From positions 372,001-436,000 of the forward strand of contig OX638325.1 of NCBI GenBank assembly GCA_951812795.1: DNA of 64,000 nucleotides, read 5' to 3'. Position numbers and translations under genes: made by a program. Below the pieces are notes generated by a model. It made no database searches, was not told the DNA's origin, and was given only the letters and a program-made list of their open reading frames with translations. This stretch comes from an uncultured Dehalococcoidia bacterium (GTDB taxonomy: Bacteria; Chloroflexota; Dehalococcoidia; Lucifugimonadales; Lucifugimonadaceae). This document shows, one piece after another, positions 43,852 to 52,513 of this stretch. The stretch's first letter is position 1, and every line of letters starts with the position of its first letter.

Positions 43852-44643
43852 ATGACCACCGAATCCATCTCCGTAACCAACCCCGACATCCGCAACGTCC
43901 CCCTCGAAGAACGTGACGACATAATCGTCTGTGAAAACGTCTACAAATGGTTCGGAAACTTCTGCGCCGTAAACGACGTCACCATGTCCGTAAAGAGGGG
44001 AGAGGTAGTCGTCATCTTCGGACCCTCCGGCTCCGGCAAATCGACCTTCATCCGCATGATCAACCGCCTCGAAGAGCACCAGCAAGGCAAAATCATCGTC
44101 GACGGCATTGAGATGACCAACGACCTCCGCAACCTCGACGCCATCCGCCGCGAAGTCGGCATGGTCTTCCAACAGTTCAACCTCTTCCCCCACATCTCCG
44201 TCCTCGGCAACATCACCCTGGCGCCACAACGCGTCCGACACCTACCCAAAGCCGAAGCCGACGACCTCGCAATGTCCCTCCTCGAACGCGTCGGAATCCC
44301 CGAACAAGCCGACAAATACCCCGCTGAGCTTTCAGGCGGCCAACAGCAACGAGTAGCCATCGCAAGAGCCCTCGCCATGCAACCCGAGATAATGCTCTTC
44401 GACGAACCCACATCCGCACTCGACCCCGAAATGATCAAAGAAGTCCTCGACGTCATGCGAGAACTCGCCGACACCGGCATGACCATGCTCTGCGTAACCC
44501 ACGAAATGGGCTTCGCAAGAGAAGTAGCCGACCGCATGGCCATGTTCGACGAAGGCCAACTAGTAGAACTCGGAACCCCCGACCAAATCTTCAACAACCC
44601 CACCGAAGACCGAACTCAACTCTTCTTGGATCAGATTCTCTAA
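43852..44643 (+). CDS. Amino acid ABC transporter ATP-binding protein (AapP/GlnQ-like)
   Basis: A 263-residue ATPase that drives the polar amino acid transporter. Walker A is [14 protein letters not shown], the Q-loop is [11 protein letters not shown], the signature is [15 protein letters not shown], and Walker B is [19 protein letters not shown], with the switch histidine in [16 protein letters not shown]. Its only ribosome site is the purine tail of repeat B. It lies 257 bases after the second permease gene, so although functionally part of the transporter it is separated from it by a repeat island. Confidence 0.95.
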   Translation: MTTESISVTNPDIRNVPLEERDDIIVCENVYKWFGNFCAVNDVTMSVKRGEVVVIFGPSGSGKSTFIRMINRLEEHQQGKIIVDGIEMTNDLRNLDAIRREVGMVFQQFNLFPHISVLGNITLAPQRVRHLPKAEADDLAMSLLERVGIPEQADKYPAELSGGQQQRVAIARALAMQPEIMLFDEPTSALDPEMIKEVLDVMRELADTGMTMLCVTHEMGFAREVADRMAMFDEGQLVELGTPDQIFNNPTEDRTQLFLDQIL

Positions 44644-44967
44644 CCCCCTTCGGAAAGCGAAGGGGGACGCGGAGCGCAGCGAACGCAGGGGGATGCCCGA
44701 AATCCAGCCATCCGCGCTTGCCCAACGTCATCCCGCAACCACGTCATTCCAGCGAAAACCGGCGCTTCAGCGGCCGGAACGTCCATCCAGCGAGGCACCT
44801 ACCCCTTCGCAAAGCGTAAGGGCGCGCGAGCAAACGTAGGGGCGACCCTTGTGGTTGCCCAGACGATCCGAGCGAGGGACGCGCCCGGGGCGGGGCAGGG
44901 CGCCCGACCACTCACTACCCCCACCATTCAACCCACACCAACCCTGCACACCCGCGTACCATACCCA
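44644..44967. repeat. Repeat island downstream of the transporter
   Basis: Contains a C-like palindrome (cccccttcggaaagcgaagg from 44643 with flanking gggga), an A-like element (cgtcattccagcgaaaaccg at about 44742), and a D copy (gtaggggcgacccttgtggt at 44838). A G/C-rich palindrome gcgcccgggg/ggcagggcgcc follows near 44880. No gene is evident in this stretch. Confidence 0.65.
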
Positions 44968-45165
44968 ATGCCAAACAAAAACCCCAACCTAAAAAAACTT
45001 CGCGCGCCAAATGCGAAACACCCAACCGACACCGAACATCACCTCTGGCAACACATCCGTAACGGACAATTGAGGAATCCGTCTCCTCTCTCGCCGTCCA
45101 ACCTCTCCCAAAACACCCCATCCTTCTCATCCTTACAAATCCTTCAAATCCTAGTTCACACTTGA
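44968..45165 (+). pseudogene. Truncated DUF559 endonuclease-domain gene
   Basis: ATG 44968 opens MPNKNPNLKKLRAPNAKH, then PTDTEHHLWQHIRNGQLRNP, the N-terminus of DUF559 proteins (Vsr/restriction-endonuclease-like fold), whose usual start is a basic helix followed by PTxAExLLWxxLRxxQL. After about 42 codons the similarity stops and the frame continues as low-complexity sequence to a stop at 45165. The catalytic core (expected next: a FRRQ-like strand and D/E/Q residues) is missing. It is a fragment inside the repeat-rich zone. Confidence 0.7.
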
Positions 45166-45189
45166 CAAACAAAACATACGTGCTAATAT
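45162..45189 (+). promoter_or_regulatory. Strong sigma-70 promoter candidate
   Basis: A perfect -35 TTGACA (45162-45167) is separated by 16 bases from TAATAT (45184-45189). It lies in an A/T-rich patch that contrasts with the surroundings. The palindrome tgttaaca lies just downstream, near the expected transcription start, and could be an operator. Confidence 0.6.
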
Positions 45190-45974
45190 AACAACTGTTA
45201 ACAACAAACATCGCCGCGCCGACGGGTGCGGATACGACCTCAACAAGACCCTGCCGGCAAAAACCCAAGGACCAGCCCAAGACCGTGAACGCAACACCAC
45301 AAGAACTACACAGTCAAAGACCAACCTCGGCATCCTTGAGCAAACAAGATGCAACGTCGGGAGGGACCGTTAGAAACGAACGCTGCTACAAGATCCAGTC
45401 GCGTCGCCACAAGCAGGCGCCGCAACACGAGCCAGACAAAAGTACCCCCGTACGGACGACCCAACCGGTCACCCCCGTAGGGGCGACCCTCCCTTTTCCC
45501 CCTCCCCCTTTCAGGGGGAGATTAAGAGGGGGTCCACCGCCGGTACCTTTGTCCAAGGGCTGGGCGAACGTTCGTGAATCCGGCAGACGTCGGCCCTCGA
45601 CAACAAAAGGGCGCGGCTACAGCACCAGCTCGGGACTAACCGAGCGACGGAGGACGGCATTGCTCAAGCAGCCGAACTCCGGGCCCACGGCCTGGCAACG
45701 TGGGCAGACGCTGGAACTAATGGACGGGCCCACCTCCAATCCCCGCAAGCGCGGCGATGAAACAAACCATTCGGGTTTCCCCCGTTCACGGGGGAAATGT
45801 CCGAAGGACAAAGGGGGCAAGCTGGCACCCGCGACGCGGCGGATGTCCGAAACCTGCCCCGTACCCCGATACGGGGGACAAAGGGGGCATACCCCCCCAA
45901 CCATCCACCCAAAACCTGCAACACCACCGCTGGCCATACCAACATACCCATCTCCAGCGCACCCCAAAAACACC
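45190..45974 (+). other. Long leader or non-coding region with repeats
   Basis: About 780 bases between a strong promoter and the radical SAM gene. The frame of the radical SAM gene is open back to 45285, but the translated text is low-complexity and passes through repeats, so I do not call it coding. A D-like fragment (45476), a C-like palindrome (45500-45535) and repeat B (45773) are present. A hairpin gcccacg/cgtgggc lies near 45700. No tmRNA or RNase P signature was found. A non-coding RNA is possible but not supported by a known family. Confidence 0.4.
45773..45818. repeat. Repeat B copy
   Basis: Reads gggtttcccccgttcacggg then ggaaatgtccgaaggacaaagggggc. A degenerate second half-copy follows at about 45840-45890 (cccgatacgggggacaaagg). 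Same two-hairpin layout as at 32978. Confidence 0.8.
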
Positions 45975-47450
45975 ATGCTCACCAAAACCCGACCCGACCG
46001 TTGGACCAAAATGGCACATCTAGGCCAGATGGCCACCGACGACATCATCCTTCCGTCTACACCCGGTAGCAGCGGGTTTCAAACCCGTCCGCCAGCAAAG
46101 GAACGCGCCCCGTACTCCACTCCCCGCAACAACCCTTCACCCGGCGTCTACCGATCCCGTCTCCCGAACGGCAAGTTCACCAACCTCATGCAGGTCATGT
46201 TCACCGACTTCTGCAAGATGGATTGCCATTTCTGCCCGAACAGCCACTGGGTCCCACGCAAACGCTTCGGATTCAAGGTCGACGAACTCGCCAAAACCTT
46301 CAACGAACTCGTCGAAAGACAGACCGTCCAAGGCCTCTTCCTAAGCTCCGGCGTCGCCGGAACCGGATCCAAGACCACCGAGCGAATGGTCAAAGTCGTC
46401 GATCTCATCCGCAACAAATACAAATTCAACGGCTACATCCACCTCAAAGTCATGCCCGGCACCGAGCGCAACATCGTCGAAGCGGCGCACCTCCTCGGAA
46501 GCCGACTCTCCGTAAACCTCGAAACCACCACCGTCGAACACATGAACAAGCTCTCCAAGATGAAGCACTACCAACGCGACATCATGGACCCCATGGCCTG
46601 GATCGACGAACTCAAACGCGGTCCAACCAACGGCGCTATCGGACAAGCCACCCAATTCGTCGTCGGAGCCGCCGATGAGACCGACCTCGACATCCTCAAC
46701 CGCATCTCCCAGCTCTACGCCGACTGGGAACTCAAGCGTGTCTACTACGCACCCTTCCGACCCGTGCGATACACGCCGCTCGAAGAGCATCCCGCAACCC
46801 CCATGCAGCGCACCAACCGCCTCTACCAGCTCGATTGGCTCAAACGCGTCTACAAATACTCAGACAACGAAATCAAACTCGGATTCGACCAAGGCGGTTT
46901 CCTGCCCCTCGAACTCGACCCCAAACAGACCATCGCCCTCGAAAACCTCGACGCATTTCCGGTCGACATCAACGTCGCCAACCGCGACCAACTCATGCGA
47001 ACCCCCGGTCTTGGACCCATCAGCGTCGACCGCATCCTCCAAAACCGACGCCGAGCCAAGATTTCACGCTGGCAAGACCTCGCACTCATGGGCGTAGTCC
47101 GAAAACGCGCCTGGCCATTCATCACCTTCCCCGGCCACCGACCCGAACCCGCAAAACAGCTTCGCCTCGACAACCTTCTCAACCAAGAGCGCAAAACCCG
47201 CACCGACGGCGGCACCGAACATCTGACCAGAAACAGGGCAGAGGTCAAACGCGAAACGCAAGCATCCATCCTGGCCGACCCCGGCGAACTCTTCGGCACT
47301 CAAACAACCCTCACCCCCACGCCCTGCGGAATCCGATCAAACTGCGACGGCTGCGCCCTCTACAACACCCCCGGACATCCTGGATTCACCAAAGGCAAAG
47401 TCAGATACACCCCCTCAACCACATTCCAAAAAGCAAAACAACCCGCCTAA
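45975..47450 (+). CDS. Putative DNA modification/repair radical SAM protein
   Basis: A 491-residue protein of the radical SAM group often linked to uracil-DNA-glycosylase-like partners. The cluster motif is DFCKMDCHFC (C80, C84, C87). Further signatures: GLFLSSGVAGTGSKTTERMV, GYIHLKVMPGTERNIVEAA and RLSVNLETTTVEHMNKL. A helix-hairpin-helix segment lies near VDINVANRDQLMRTPGLGPI, fitting DNA binding. The C-terminus has an extra cysteine set (C451, C457, C460 in CGIRSNCDGC) that may bind a metal. ATG 45975 is the probable start; ATG 46011 is possible. No glycosylase-like partner (DUF4130) is found nearby. Confidence 0.82.
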   Translation: MLTKTRPDRWTKMAHLGQMATDDIILPSTPGSSGFQTRPPAKERAPYSTPRNNPSPGVYRSRLPNGKFTNLMQVMFTDFCKMDCHFCPNSHWVPRKRFGFKVDELAKTFNELVERQTVQGLFLSSGVAGTGSKTTERMVKVVDLIRNKYKFNGYIHLKVMPGTERNIVEAAHLLGSRLSVNLETTTVEHMNKLSKMKHYQRDIMDPMAWIDELKRGPTNGAIGQATQFVVGAADETDLDILNRISQLYADWELKRVYYAPFRPVRYTPLEEHPATPMQRTNRLYQLDWLKRVYKYSDNEIKLGFDQGGFLPLELDPKQTIALENLDAFPVDINVANRDQLMRTPGLGPISVDRILQNRRRAKISRWQDLALMGVVRKRAWPFITFPGHRPEPAKQLRLDNLLNQERKTRTDGGTEHLTRNRAEVKRETQASILADPGELFGTQTTLTPTPCGIRSNCDGCALYNTPGHPGFTKGKVRYTPSTTFQKAKQPA

Positions 47451-47483
47451 CAAACCTCCCCTTCGGGTTCCGCGCACAACCAC

Positions 47484-47601
47484 CGTCATTCCGGCGAAAG
47501 CCGGAATCCAGAGGGGCTAAGGGGAAGCGAGAACGCAATGGATGCCCAAGCATCAGGGATTCCCCCGCTCGCGGGGGAAATGTCCGCAGGACAAAGGGGG
47601 C
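47484..47601. repeat. Repeat A and repeat B between radical SAM gene and smpB
   Basis: Family A (cgtcattccggcgaaagccg, then gaatccag) at 47484-47511 is the most symmetric copy, with arms ccggc/gccgg. Family B at 47556-47601 ends immediately before the smpB stop codon. The two genes are convergent. Confidence 0.8.
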
Positions 47602-47602
47602 A

Positions 47603-48097
47603 CTACCGCCGCAAAGCCCGCGCCATATCCCGCTCCTGATCCCGACGCTTAATCGTCTCCCGTCGATCCTCATGCCGCTTACCACGAGCCAACGAAATCG
47701 CAACCTTCGCAACACCTCGAACGATATATACCCGCTGAACCACAACCGTCAACCGTTCCTGCTCGATCCGCCCCCGCAAAAACTCGATCTCCCGACGATG
47801 CAACAACAGCTTCCGTTCACGCAACGGCTCGTGCTGACTCCATACCCCGGCAGCCTGGTACGGAGCAATATACGCATTCACCAGCCAAGCCTCACCATTC
47901 GTAACCCGAACATACGCATTCGAGATATCAATCTTCCCATCCCGAATCGACTTGATCTCCGACCCCTTCAGCACCAACCCCGCCTCGAAATCATCCAGCA
48001 GATGGTAATCAAACCGGACGCGCCGATTCGTAGCCATCGTCCCCGACGTGGCCGCACCATTACCAGCTACCTTCTTCTTGCGATTCTTACGTGCCAT
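47603..48097 (-). CDS. smpB: SsrA-binding protein SmpB
   Basis: A 164-residue trans-translation factor that binds tmRNA and delivers it to stalled ribosomes. Seen: TNRRVRFDYHLLDDFEAGLV, KGSEIKSIRDGKIDIS, AYVRVTNGEAWLVNAYIAPY, and the tail KRHEDRRETIKRRDQERDM, all conserved. An N-terminal basic extension (ARKNRKKKVAGNGAATSGTM) precedes the core; an internal ATG in the extension (SGTMATNRR) is an alternative start. It is flanked by repeats on both sides, and no ssrA gene could be recognised in the window. Confidence 0.95.
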   Translation of the reverse strand: MARKNRKKKVAGNGAATSGTMATNRRVRFDYHLLDDFEAGLVLKGSEIKSIRDGKIDISNAYVRVTNGEAWLVNAYIAPYQAAGVWSQHEPLRERKLLLHRREIEFLRGRIEQERLTVVVQRVYIVRGVAKVAISLARGKRHEDRRETIKRRDQERDMARALRR

Positions 48098-48126
48098 AAC
48101 CAGAATCCAACGTCATCCCTCCGATC

Positions 48127-48280
48127 AACGTCATTCCCGCAAAAACAACCATCATTCCAGCAATATCTGCCGTCATTCCCGCGAAAACGACCGTCGTTCC
48201 AGCCATTTTCGCCGTCATTCCCGCGAAAACGACCGTCGTTCCAGCCATTTTCGCCGTCATTCCCGCGTACGCGGGAACCC
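48127..48280. repeat. 42-bp tandem repeat followed by a family A palindrome
   Basis: Two perfect 42-bp units lie at 48169-48210 and 48211-48252, each gccgtcattcccgcgaaaac plus gaccgtcgttccagccattttc. A degenerate unit of the same length precedes them (48127-48168). A complete family A palindrome (cgtcattcccgcgtacgcgg, then gaaccc) follows from 48255. The units are made of two half A elements, so this is local amplification of that repeat rather than a CRISPR: there are no unique spacers. Confidence 0.85.
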
Positions 48281-48340
48281 AGAGGGGCGCAGGGCAGAGG
48301 TCAACACCCCCGCCTACCTCAATTATCCGCACAATATCAT

Positions 48341-48386
48341 CGGTTTCCCTCGCTCGCGGGGGAAATGTCCGCAGGACAAAGGGGGC
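48341..48386. repeat. Repeat B copy
   Basis: Reads ggtttccctcgctcgcgggg then gaaatgtccgcaggacaaagggggc. It ends seven bases before the ctpA stop, on the smpB-ctpA boundary. Confidence 0.8.
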
Positions 48387-48392
48387 GCGCCC

Positions 48393-49838
48393 CTACGGCC
48401 CAACCGCAGTCGTAACCTGAGTTTGGAAATTCAACTGCTTGATCGCCGCGTCCATCTGCGGCTCAACCCAATCGACATCCCGCTGATCCGGCGTCGGGTC
48501 AGCTTCCACTACCACGTCCGGCGTCAAACCTACACCCTCGATCACATTGCCCTCAGGCGTGTACCAACGACGGATCGTGATGTTCAAACCAGCACCATTC
48601 GACAACGTCCGAGTAATGTTCACGCTCCCTTTCCCGAATGTCGTCTGACCAATCAGCACCGCGCGCCCATGATCCTGAATTGCGCCGGCAAACAACTCAG
48701 CGCCACTACCTGACCACTCATTCACCAGCAACACGATCGGGACATTCTCAAAGTTAGCCTCCCCGTGAGCATAGAAATCCCTACGCGCGCCGTTACGATC
48801 CTGTTCGTATGCCAACCGACCCTCAGCAATGAACTCGCTAGCCGAATCCAAAGTAGCGTGCAGCAGACCACCCGGGTTGTTCCGCAAATCGATAACCACA
48901 CCCTCAGCACCTTGCGACAACAGGTCCGACATGTGCTCGCGAATCTCGCCCGGCGTCTCATCGGTGAATTGGCGTATATCCATCTCACCGTACGGCGTGT
49001 CCGGAATCATCCGTGTATGGACCGACTCCAACTTGACCCGTCCCCGAATCACCTCGATATCGACCGGATCCACGTCACCGACTTGCAGGATCGTGAGAAT
49101 CACTGGCACACCTTCTTCGCCTCGTATCACCAACACCGCCTCGCTAACCGTCCAAGTCGTAGCATCAACGCCGTCAACCGCCAAAATCCGATCACCAGGC
49201 TTAATTCCGGCCCGCATCGCCGGCGAATTCTCCATTGGAGCTTGAATGATCACACCCTTACCATCCGGTGCCTGTGCAACAGTAGCTCCGATCCCGAAAA
49301 ACTCTCCCGCAAGATCATCCCGACTCATGCGCATCTGATCCGCCGAGATGTACGTCATATGTGGATCGCCAAGCGCCTCGATGAAACCCCGAATCGCCTC
49401 CTCAGACATCTTGGCCGGATCGACAAGGCTATAGTCGACGTATTCGTCGTTAATGAACTGGAACGCCTCCCAGATAACCGCAACATCCTCAGGCACCGCA
49501 TCCGGCAGTTGCCGCGTCTTGGGCAGATCGACGACCCTCGGCATCGCCTGCACGTCGGCATCCGTAATCGTCGTCACCTCATCCTCGTCCGCATCCTCGA
49601 TCTCCTCGGCGGCGACCTCAACCTCGGGTTCCTCAGAAACCGGCTCAGGATCAACGACCTCGGCGGACTCAACAGCTTCCGACTCCTGAGTAGCCGCAAC
49701 CTCTACGTTGATATCTTCACTGACAACCTCAGTCGCCGGTTCGCTTTCAGAACTGCACGACAATCCCAACAGCAGCACCAGCGTCAGCGCCGACACTGCG
49801 GAGAGAGAAAAACGGTCGATAATGGTTTGTCGTTTCAT
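48393..49838 (-). CDS. ctpA: S41 family C-terminal processing peptidase (lipoprotein)
   Basis: A 481-residue periplasmic or surface serine protease. Signal peptide with lipobox LGLSC (Cys28), then an acidic Glu/Val-rich linker to about residue 95. The PDZ domain includes GIGATVAQAPDGKGVIIQAP and AGIKPGDRILAVDGVD. The peptidase domain has GVVIDLRNNPGGLLHATLD, the nucleophile region LLVNEWSGSGAELFAGAI and the lysine loop GQTTFGKGSVN, consistent with a Ser/Lys catalytic dyad. In place of the common SASA motif it has SGSG. Likely trims proteins in the envelope. The gene is followed by repeats and then smpB on the same strand. Confidence 0.92.
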   Translation of the reverse strand: MKRQTIIDRFSLSAVSALTLVLLLGLSCSSESEPATEVVSEDINVEVAATQESEAVESAEVVDPEPVSEEPEVEVAAEEIEDADEDEVTTITDADVQAMPRVVDLPKTRQLPDAVPEDVAVIWEAFQFINDEYVDYSLVDPAKMSEEAIRGFIEALGDPHMTYISADQMRMSRDDLAGEFFGIGATVAQAPDGKGVIIQAPMENSPAMRAGIKPGDRILAVDGVDATTWTVSEAVLVIRGEEGVPVILTILQVGDVDPVDIEVIRGRVKLESVHTRMIPDTPYGEMDIRQFTDETPGEIREHMSDLLSQGAEGVVIDLRNNPGGLLHATLDSASEFIAEGRLAYEQDRNGARRDFYAHGEANFENVPIVLLVNEWSGSGAELFAGAIQDHGRAVLIGQTTFGKGSVNITRTLSNGAGLNITIRRWYTPEGNVIEGVGLTPDVVVEADPTPDQRDVDWVEPQMDAAIKQLNFQTQVTTAVGP

Positions 49839-50118
49839 TTGGATTAGGGCGGCTTAACGCGTCACTTTCACGATCACATGGATATCAGAATATACGAAGC
49901 CAACCTCAAAACCGATTGCACCAAGGTTCGCACATGGGACGGACGGCATACCATCATTCAGTGGGAAATGTCGGTTGCGTTAGTGAATTCGCTACTTCCA
50001 GCTTTACATAACATGTCTAGTGCGAAGTTTCATTTTGCGCCCTATTCCAGCGCATCGATCTATCGCATCGACAATACGGCCTCCGCGGCACGCCGACGTT
50101 TCAATACCGCAGTCTACG

Positions 50119-51279
50119 TCAAACCGCGATTGTCGCGGCAGCGTCGTCAACCTCATCAACTGCGGAGACATTCCCCAACGCAACGTCGATCGCGGATCTC
50201 AGCTCATCGATGCCCCAACGCTTGATCGCCGAGGTCATCACATTTCCATCGTTGGAGATCTCTTCGGCCGGCGGTGGCACATCAGTCACGAGATCGAGTT
50301 TGTTCAACACCAACACCCTCGGCGTCTCGCCCAATCCCAGATCCGCAAGCACGCTATCGACAACCTCGGCCGACTCAGCGGCAAGAGGATTGGAGATATC
50401 CGTCACATGCACCAACAGATCGGCAAACATCGCTTCCTCCAACGTCGCGTTGAACGCGTCGATGAGTATCGGTGGCAGCTTGTTGATGAATCCAACCGTG
50501 TCGCTAAGCGTCGCTGATGCACCGGAAGGTAGATACAAACGCCGCGTCGTCGTATCCAACGTCTCGAATGGCCGGTCGACCGACCGGATATCGGAACCCG
50601 TCAGAGTGTTGAAAAGCGCCGATTTGCCCGCATTCGTGTATCCAACCAACGAAACGGTCTTCACTTCGCCGCGTTGCCGTCGTCGGCGTTGTGAGCCGCG
50701 CTGGTCCCTCACGTCCAAAATCGACCGTCGTAGATCACGCGCCTTCAATCGCATCAATCGCCGGTCAGTCTCGATCTGCGACTCTCCAGGCCCTCTAGTT
50801 CCGATGCCACCGCCCAACCGCTCCAAGTGCGACCATTGCCCTGCAAGTCGAGGCATCAGATACTCGACCTGCGCCAGCTCAACCTGCAACTTGCCTTCAC
50901 GAGTCCGTGCCCGGCCAGCGAAAATATCGAGTATCAACGCCGTCCGATCAATCACCTTGACCTCCAGTCGATCCTCGAGCACGCGCTGCTGAGCGGGAGT
51001 CAATTCATCGTCACAGATCACCGTCTCAACGTGAAAATCTCGAACCGTTTCCGCGATCTCGTCGAGTTTTCCAGATCCCACATAGGTCGGCGAGGGTGCG
51101 TTCAACGTCTGCGTAACGGTTGTAACCGGATTCGCACCGGCCGCACTCGCCAAAGCGGACAGCTCGGCCACCGAATCCGCCAGTGCCCAGCCATTCCCAC
51201 GTCTTCGAACCTGTGCACCTACCAGACAAGCGCGTTCACGCCTCATTTCAGTGCGATGTAATCGTTTGCGTTTTGCCAA
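50119..51279 (-). CDS. hflX: Ribosome-associated GTPase HflX
   Basis: A 386-residue GTPase that binds the large ribosomal subunit and rescues or splits ribosomes under stress. The N-terminal HflX domain has TYVGSGKLDEIAETV, DDELTPAQQRVLEDRL and IDRTALILDIFAGRARTREG, then GIGTRGPGESQIETDRR. The G domain has G1 LVGYTNAGKSALFN, G3 SDTVGFINKLPP, and G4 VLNKLDL. It begins at ATG 51279. It is 25 bases after dapL on the same strand. The 280 bases between it and ctpA (49839-50118) contain no recognised gene. Confidence 0.95.
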   Translation of the reverse strand: MAKRKRLHRTEMRRERACLVGAQVRRRGNGWALADSVAELSALASAAGANPVTTVTQTLNAPSPTYVGSGKLDEIAETVRDFHVETVICDDELTPAQQRVLEDRLEVKVIDRTALILDIFAGRARTREGKLQVELAQVEYLMPRLAGQWSHLERLGGGIGTRGPGESQIETDRRLMRLKARDLRRSILDVRDQRGSQRRRRQRGEVKTVSLVGYTNAGKSALFNTLTGSDIRSVDRPFETLDTTTRRLYLPSGASATLSDTVGFINKLPPILIDAFNATLEEAMFADLLVHVTDISNPLAAESAEVVDSVLADLGLGETPRVLVLNKLDLVTDVPPPAEEISNDGNVMTSAIKRWGIDELRSAIDVALGNVSAVDEVDDAAATIAV

Positions 51280-51304
51280 ATTAGCTCCGAACCGTCTGCC
51301 GATA

Positions 51305-52468
51305 CTAGACGCGCCAACCAGAAATGCGACGTATTCCCTCGTCGATCTGATCGTCAGGAATGGTCAACGACAGGCGAATGTATCCCTCACCCGATGGACC
51401 ATATGATGCACCTGGCGTTACGACAACGTCACGCTCCCGCAACATTTTCTCGGCGAAACTGGCCGAAGTATATCCTTCCGGCACCCGAGTCCAGATGTAC
51501 AACGTCGCTGTTGGCGTCGTCGCTTCTAGGCCGATCTCGTTCAATGCGGCAACAACTCGGTCTCGGCGCCTTCGATAAATCTCATTGTTACCGTCGATCC
51601 AAGCCTGTGGTAGGTTCAATGCTTCGATACCCATTTCTTGTATCGCCTGCGATAATCCAGAGTCGATATTCGACTTCACCCGCATCAGCGCGTCAACCAT
51701 CTCCGAGTTACCAACTGCCGCGCCCACGCGCCAACCGGTCATGTTCGCGGTTTTGGAGAGTGAATGGAACTCCATCGCAACATCGGCAGCACCCGGCACC
51801 TGCAAGATGCTCGGAGCCACGTAGCCATCGAAGGTCACCTCGGTGTAGCACGCGTCGTGCAACAGGTAGAGATCAAACTCCTTGGCGTATGCAACCGCGT
51901 TCTCGAAATACTTCAGATCGGCTACCGCACCCGTTGGGTTGTTCGGATAGTTCAACCACAACGTCTTTGCCTTGCGGGCCACGTCTGTCGGAATCTCATC
52001 AAAATCGAGCAGGTAGCCCTTTTCCTCGTGCAAAGGCACGAAATGTGTCTCGCCACCCGCGAACATCGTTCCGATCTCGTACACCGGATACGCCGGGTCC
52101 GGAGAGATCGAAATGTCGCCCGGATCGATGAAACACAACGCCGCGTGGGCAATGCCCTCCTTTGCCCCGATGAGATTTATCACCTCACTCGCCGGATCTA
52201 ACTCAACGCCAAATCGTCGAGCGTAAAACTCCGTCACCGCTTGCCGAAACTCAGGCAGTCCCTCACTCTCCGGATATCGATGATTCGGCGTCTTACGCGC
52301 ACCTCGATCCAAGGCGTCCAACACCGTATCAGGAGTCGGAATATCCGGGTCGCCGATGCCGAAGGACACGACATCAATGCCCTGCGCCTTCTTCGCGGCA
52401 ATCGCCCGTGAGATGTTCACGAACAGATACGGCGGTAGTTGCTGCACGCGTCTTGCTAACTTTGGCAT
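51305..52468 (-). CDS. dapL: LL-diaminopimelate aminotransferase-type enzyme
   Basis: PLP aminotransferase of 387 residues. The DapL-type start is KLARRVQQLPPYLFVNISRA; further VVSFGIGDPDIPTPDTVLDA, LWLNYPNNPTGAVADLKYFE and the PLP lysine in FHSLSKTANMTGWRVGAAVG. It would convert tetrahydrodipicolinate directly to LL-diaminopimelate in lysine synthesis, bypassing acylated intermediates. ATG 52468 has a GAGGG site; the frame is open to GTG 52501. The next gene upstream is dapF, which supports this assignment over a generic class I aminotransferase. Confidence 0.88.
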   Translation of the reverse strand: MPKLARRVQQLPPYLFVNISRAIAAKKAQGIDVVSFGIGDPDIPTPDTVLDALDRGARKTPNHRYPESEGLPEFRQAVTEFYARRFGVELDPASEVINLIGAKEGIAHAALCFIDPGDISISPDPAYPVYEIGTMFAGGETHFVPLHEEKGYLLDFDEIPTDVARKAKTLWLNYPNNPTGAVADLKYFENAVAYAKEFDLYLLHDACYTEVTFDGYVAPSILQVPGAADVAMEFHSLSKTANMTGWRVGAAVGNSEMVDALMRVKSNIDSGLSQAIQEMGIEALNLPQAWIDGNNEIYRRRRDRVVAALNEIGLEATTPTATLYIWTRVPEGYTSASFAEKMLRERDVVVTPGASYGPSGEGYIRLSLTIPDDQIDEGIRRISGWRV

Positions 52469-52513
52469 TGTGTCCCTCGACCTGATAATCGGATGCTGCA
52501 CGATCTGCAGGGT

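Noticed and set aside
45540..45760. Possible tmRNA or RNase P RNA near smpB, and a possible recombinase-like peptide in another frame (TEDGIAQAAELRAHGLATW).
   Set aside because: No tmRNA tag frame, no tRNA-like ends and no RNase P P4 signature were found; the peptide lacks a start, a stop-free context and any catalytic motif.
45285..45974. Extension of the radical SAM frame by 230 codons upstream.
   Set aside because: The translation is low-complexity, passes through repeats C and B, and has no homology; ATG 45975 gives a normal family start.
48127..48252. Possible CRISPR array.
   Set aside because: The 42-bp units are contiguous tandem copies without unique spacers, and no cas genes are present.
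48765..49847. A 360-codon open frame antisense to ctpA.
   Set aside because: Fully covered by a canonical S41 peptidase gene on the other strand; the translation has no recognisable domain.
49878..50118. Short plus-strand open frame in the gap between ctpA and hflX.
   Set aside because: It runs antisense into hflX, with no ribosome site or similarity; the gap most likely carries the ctpA promoter.
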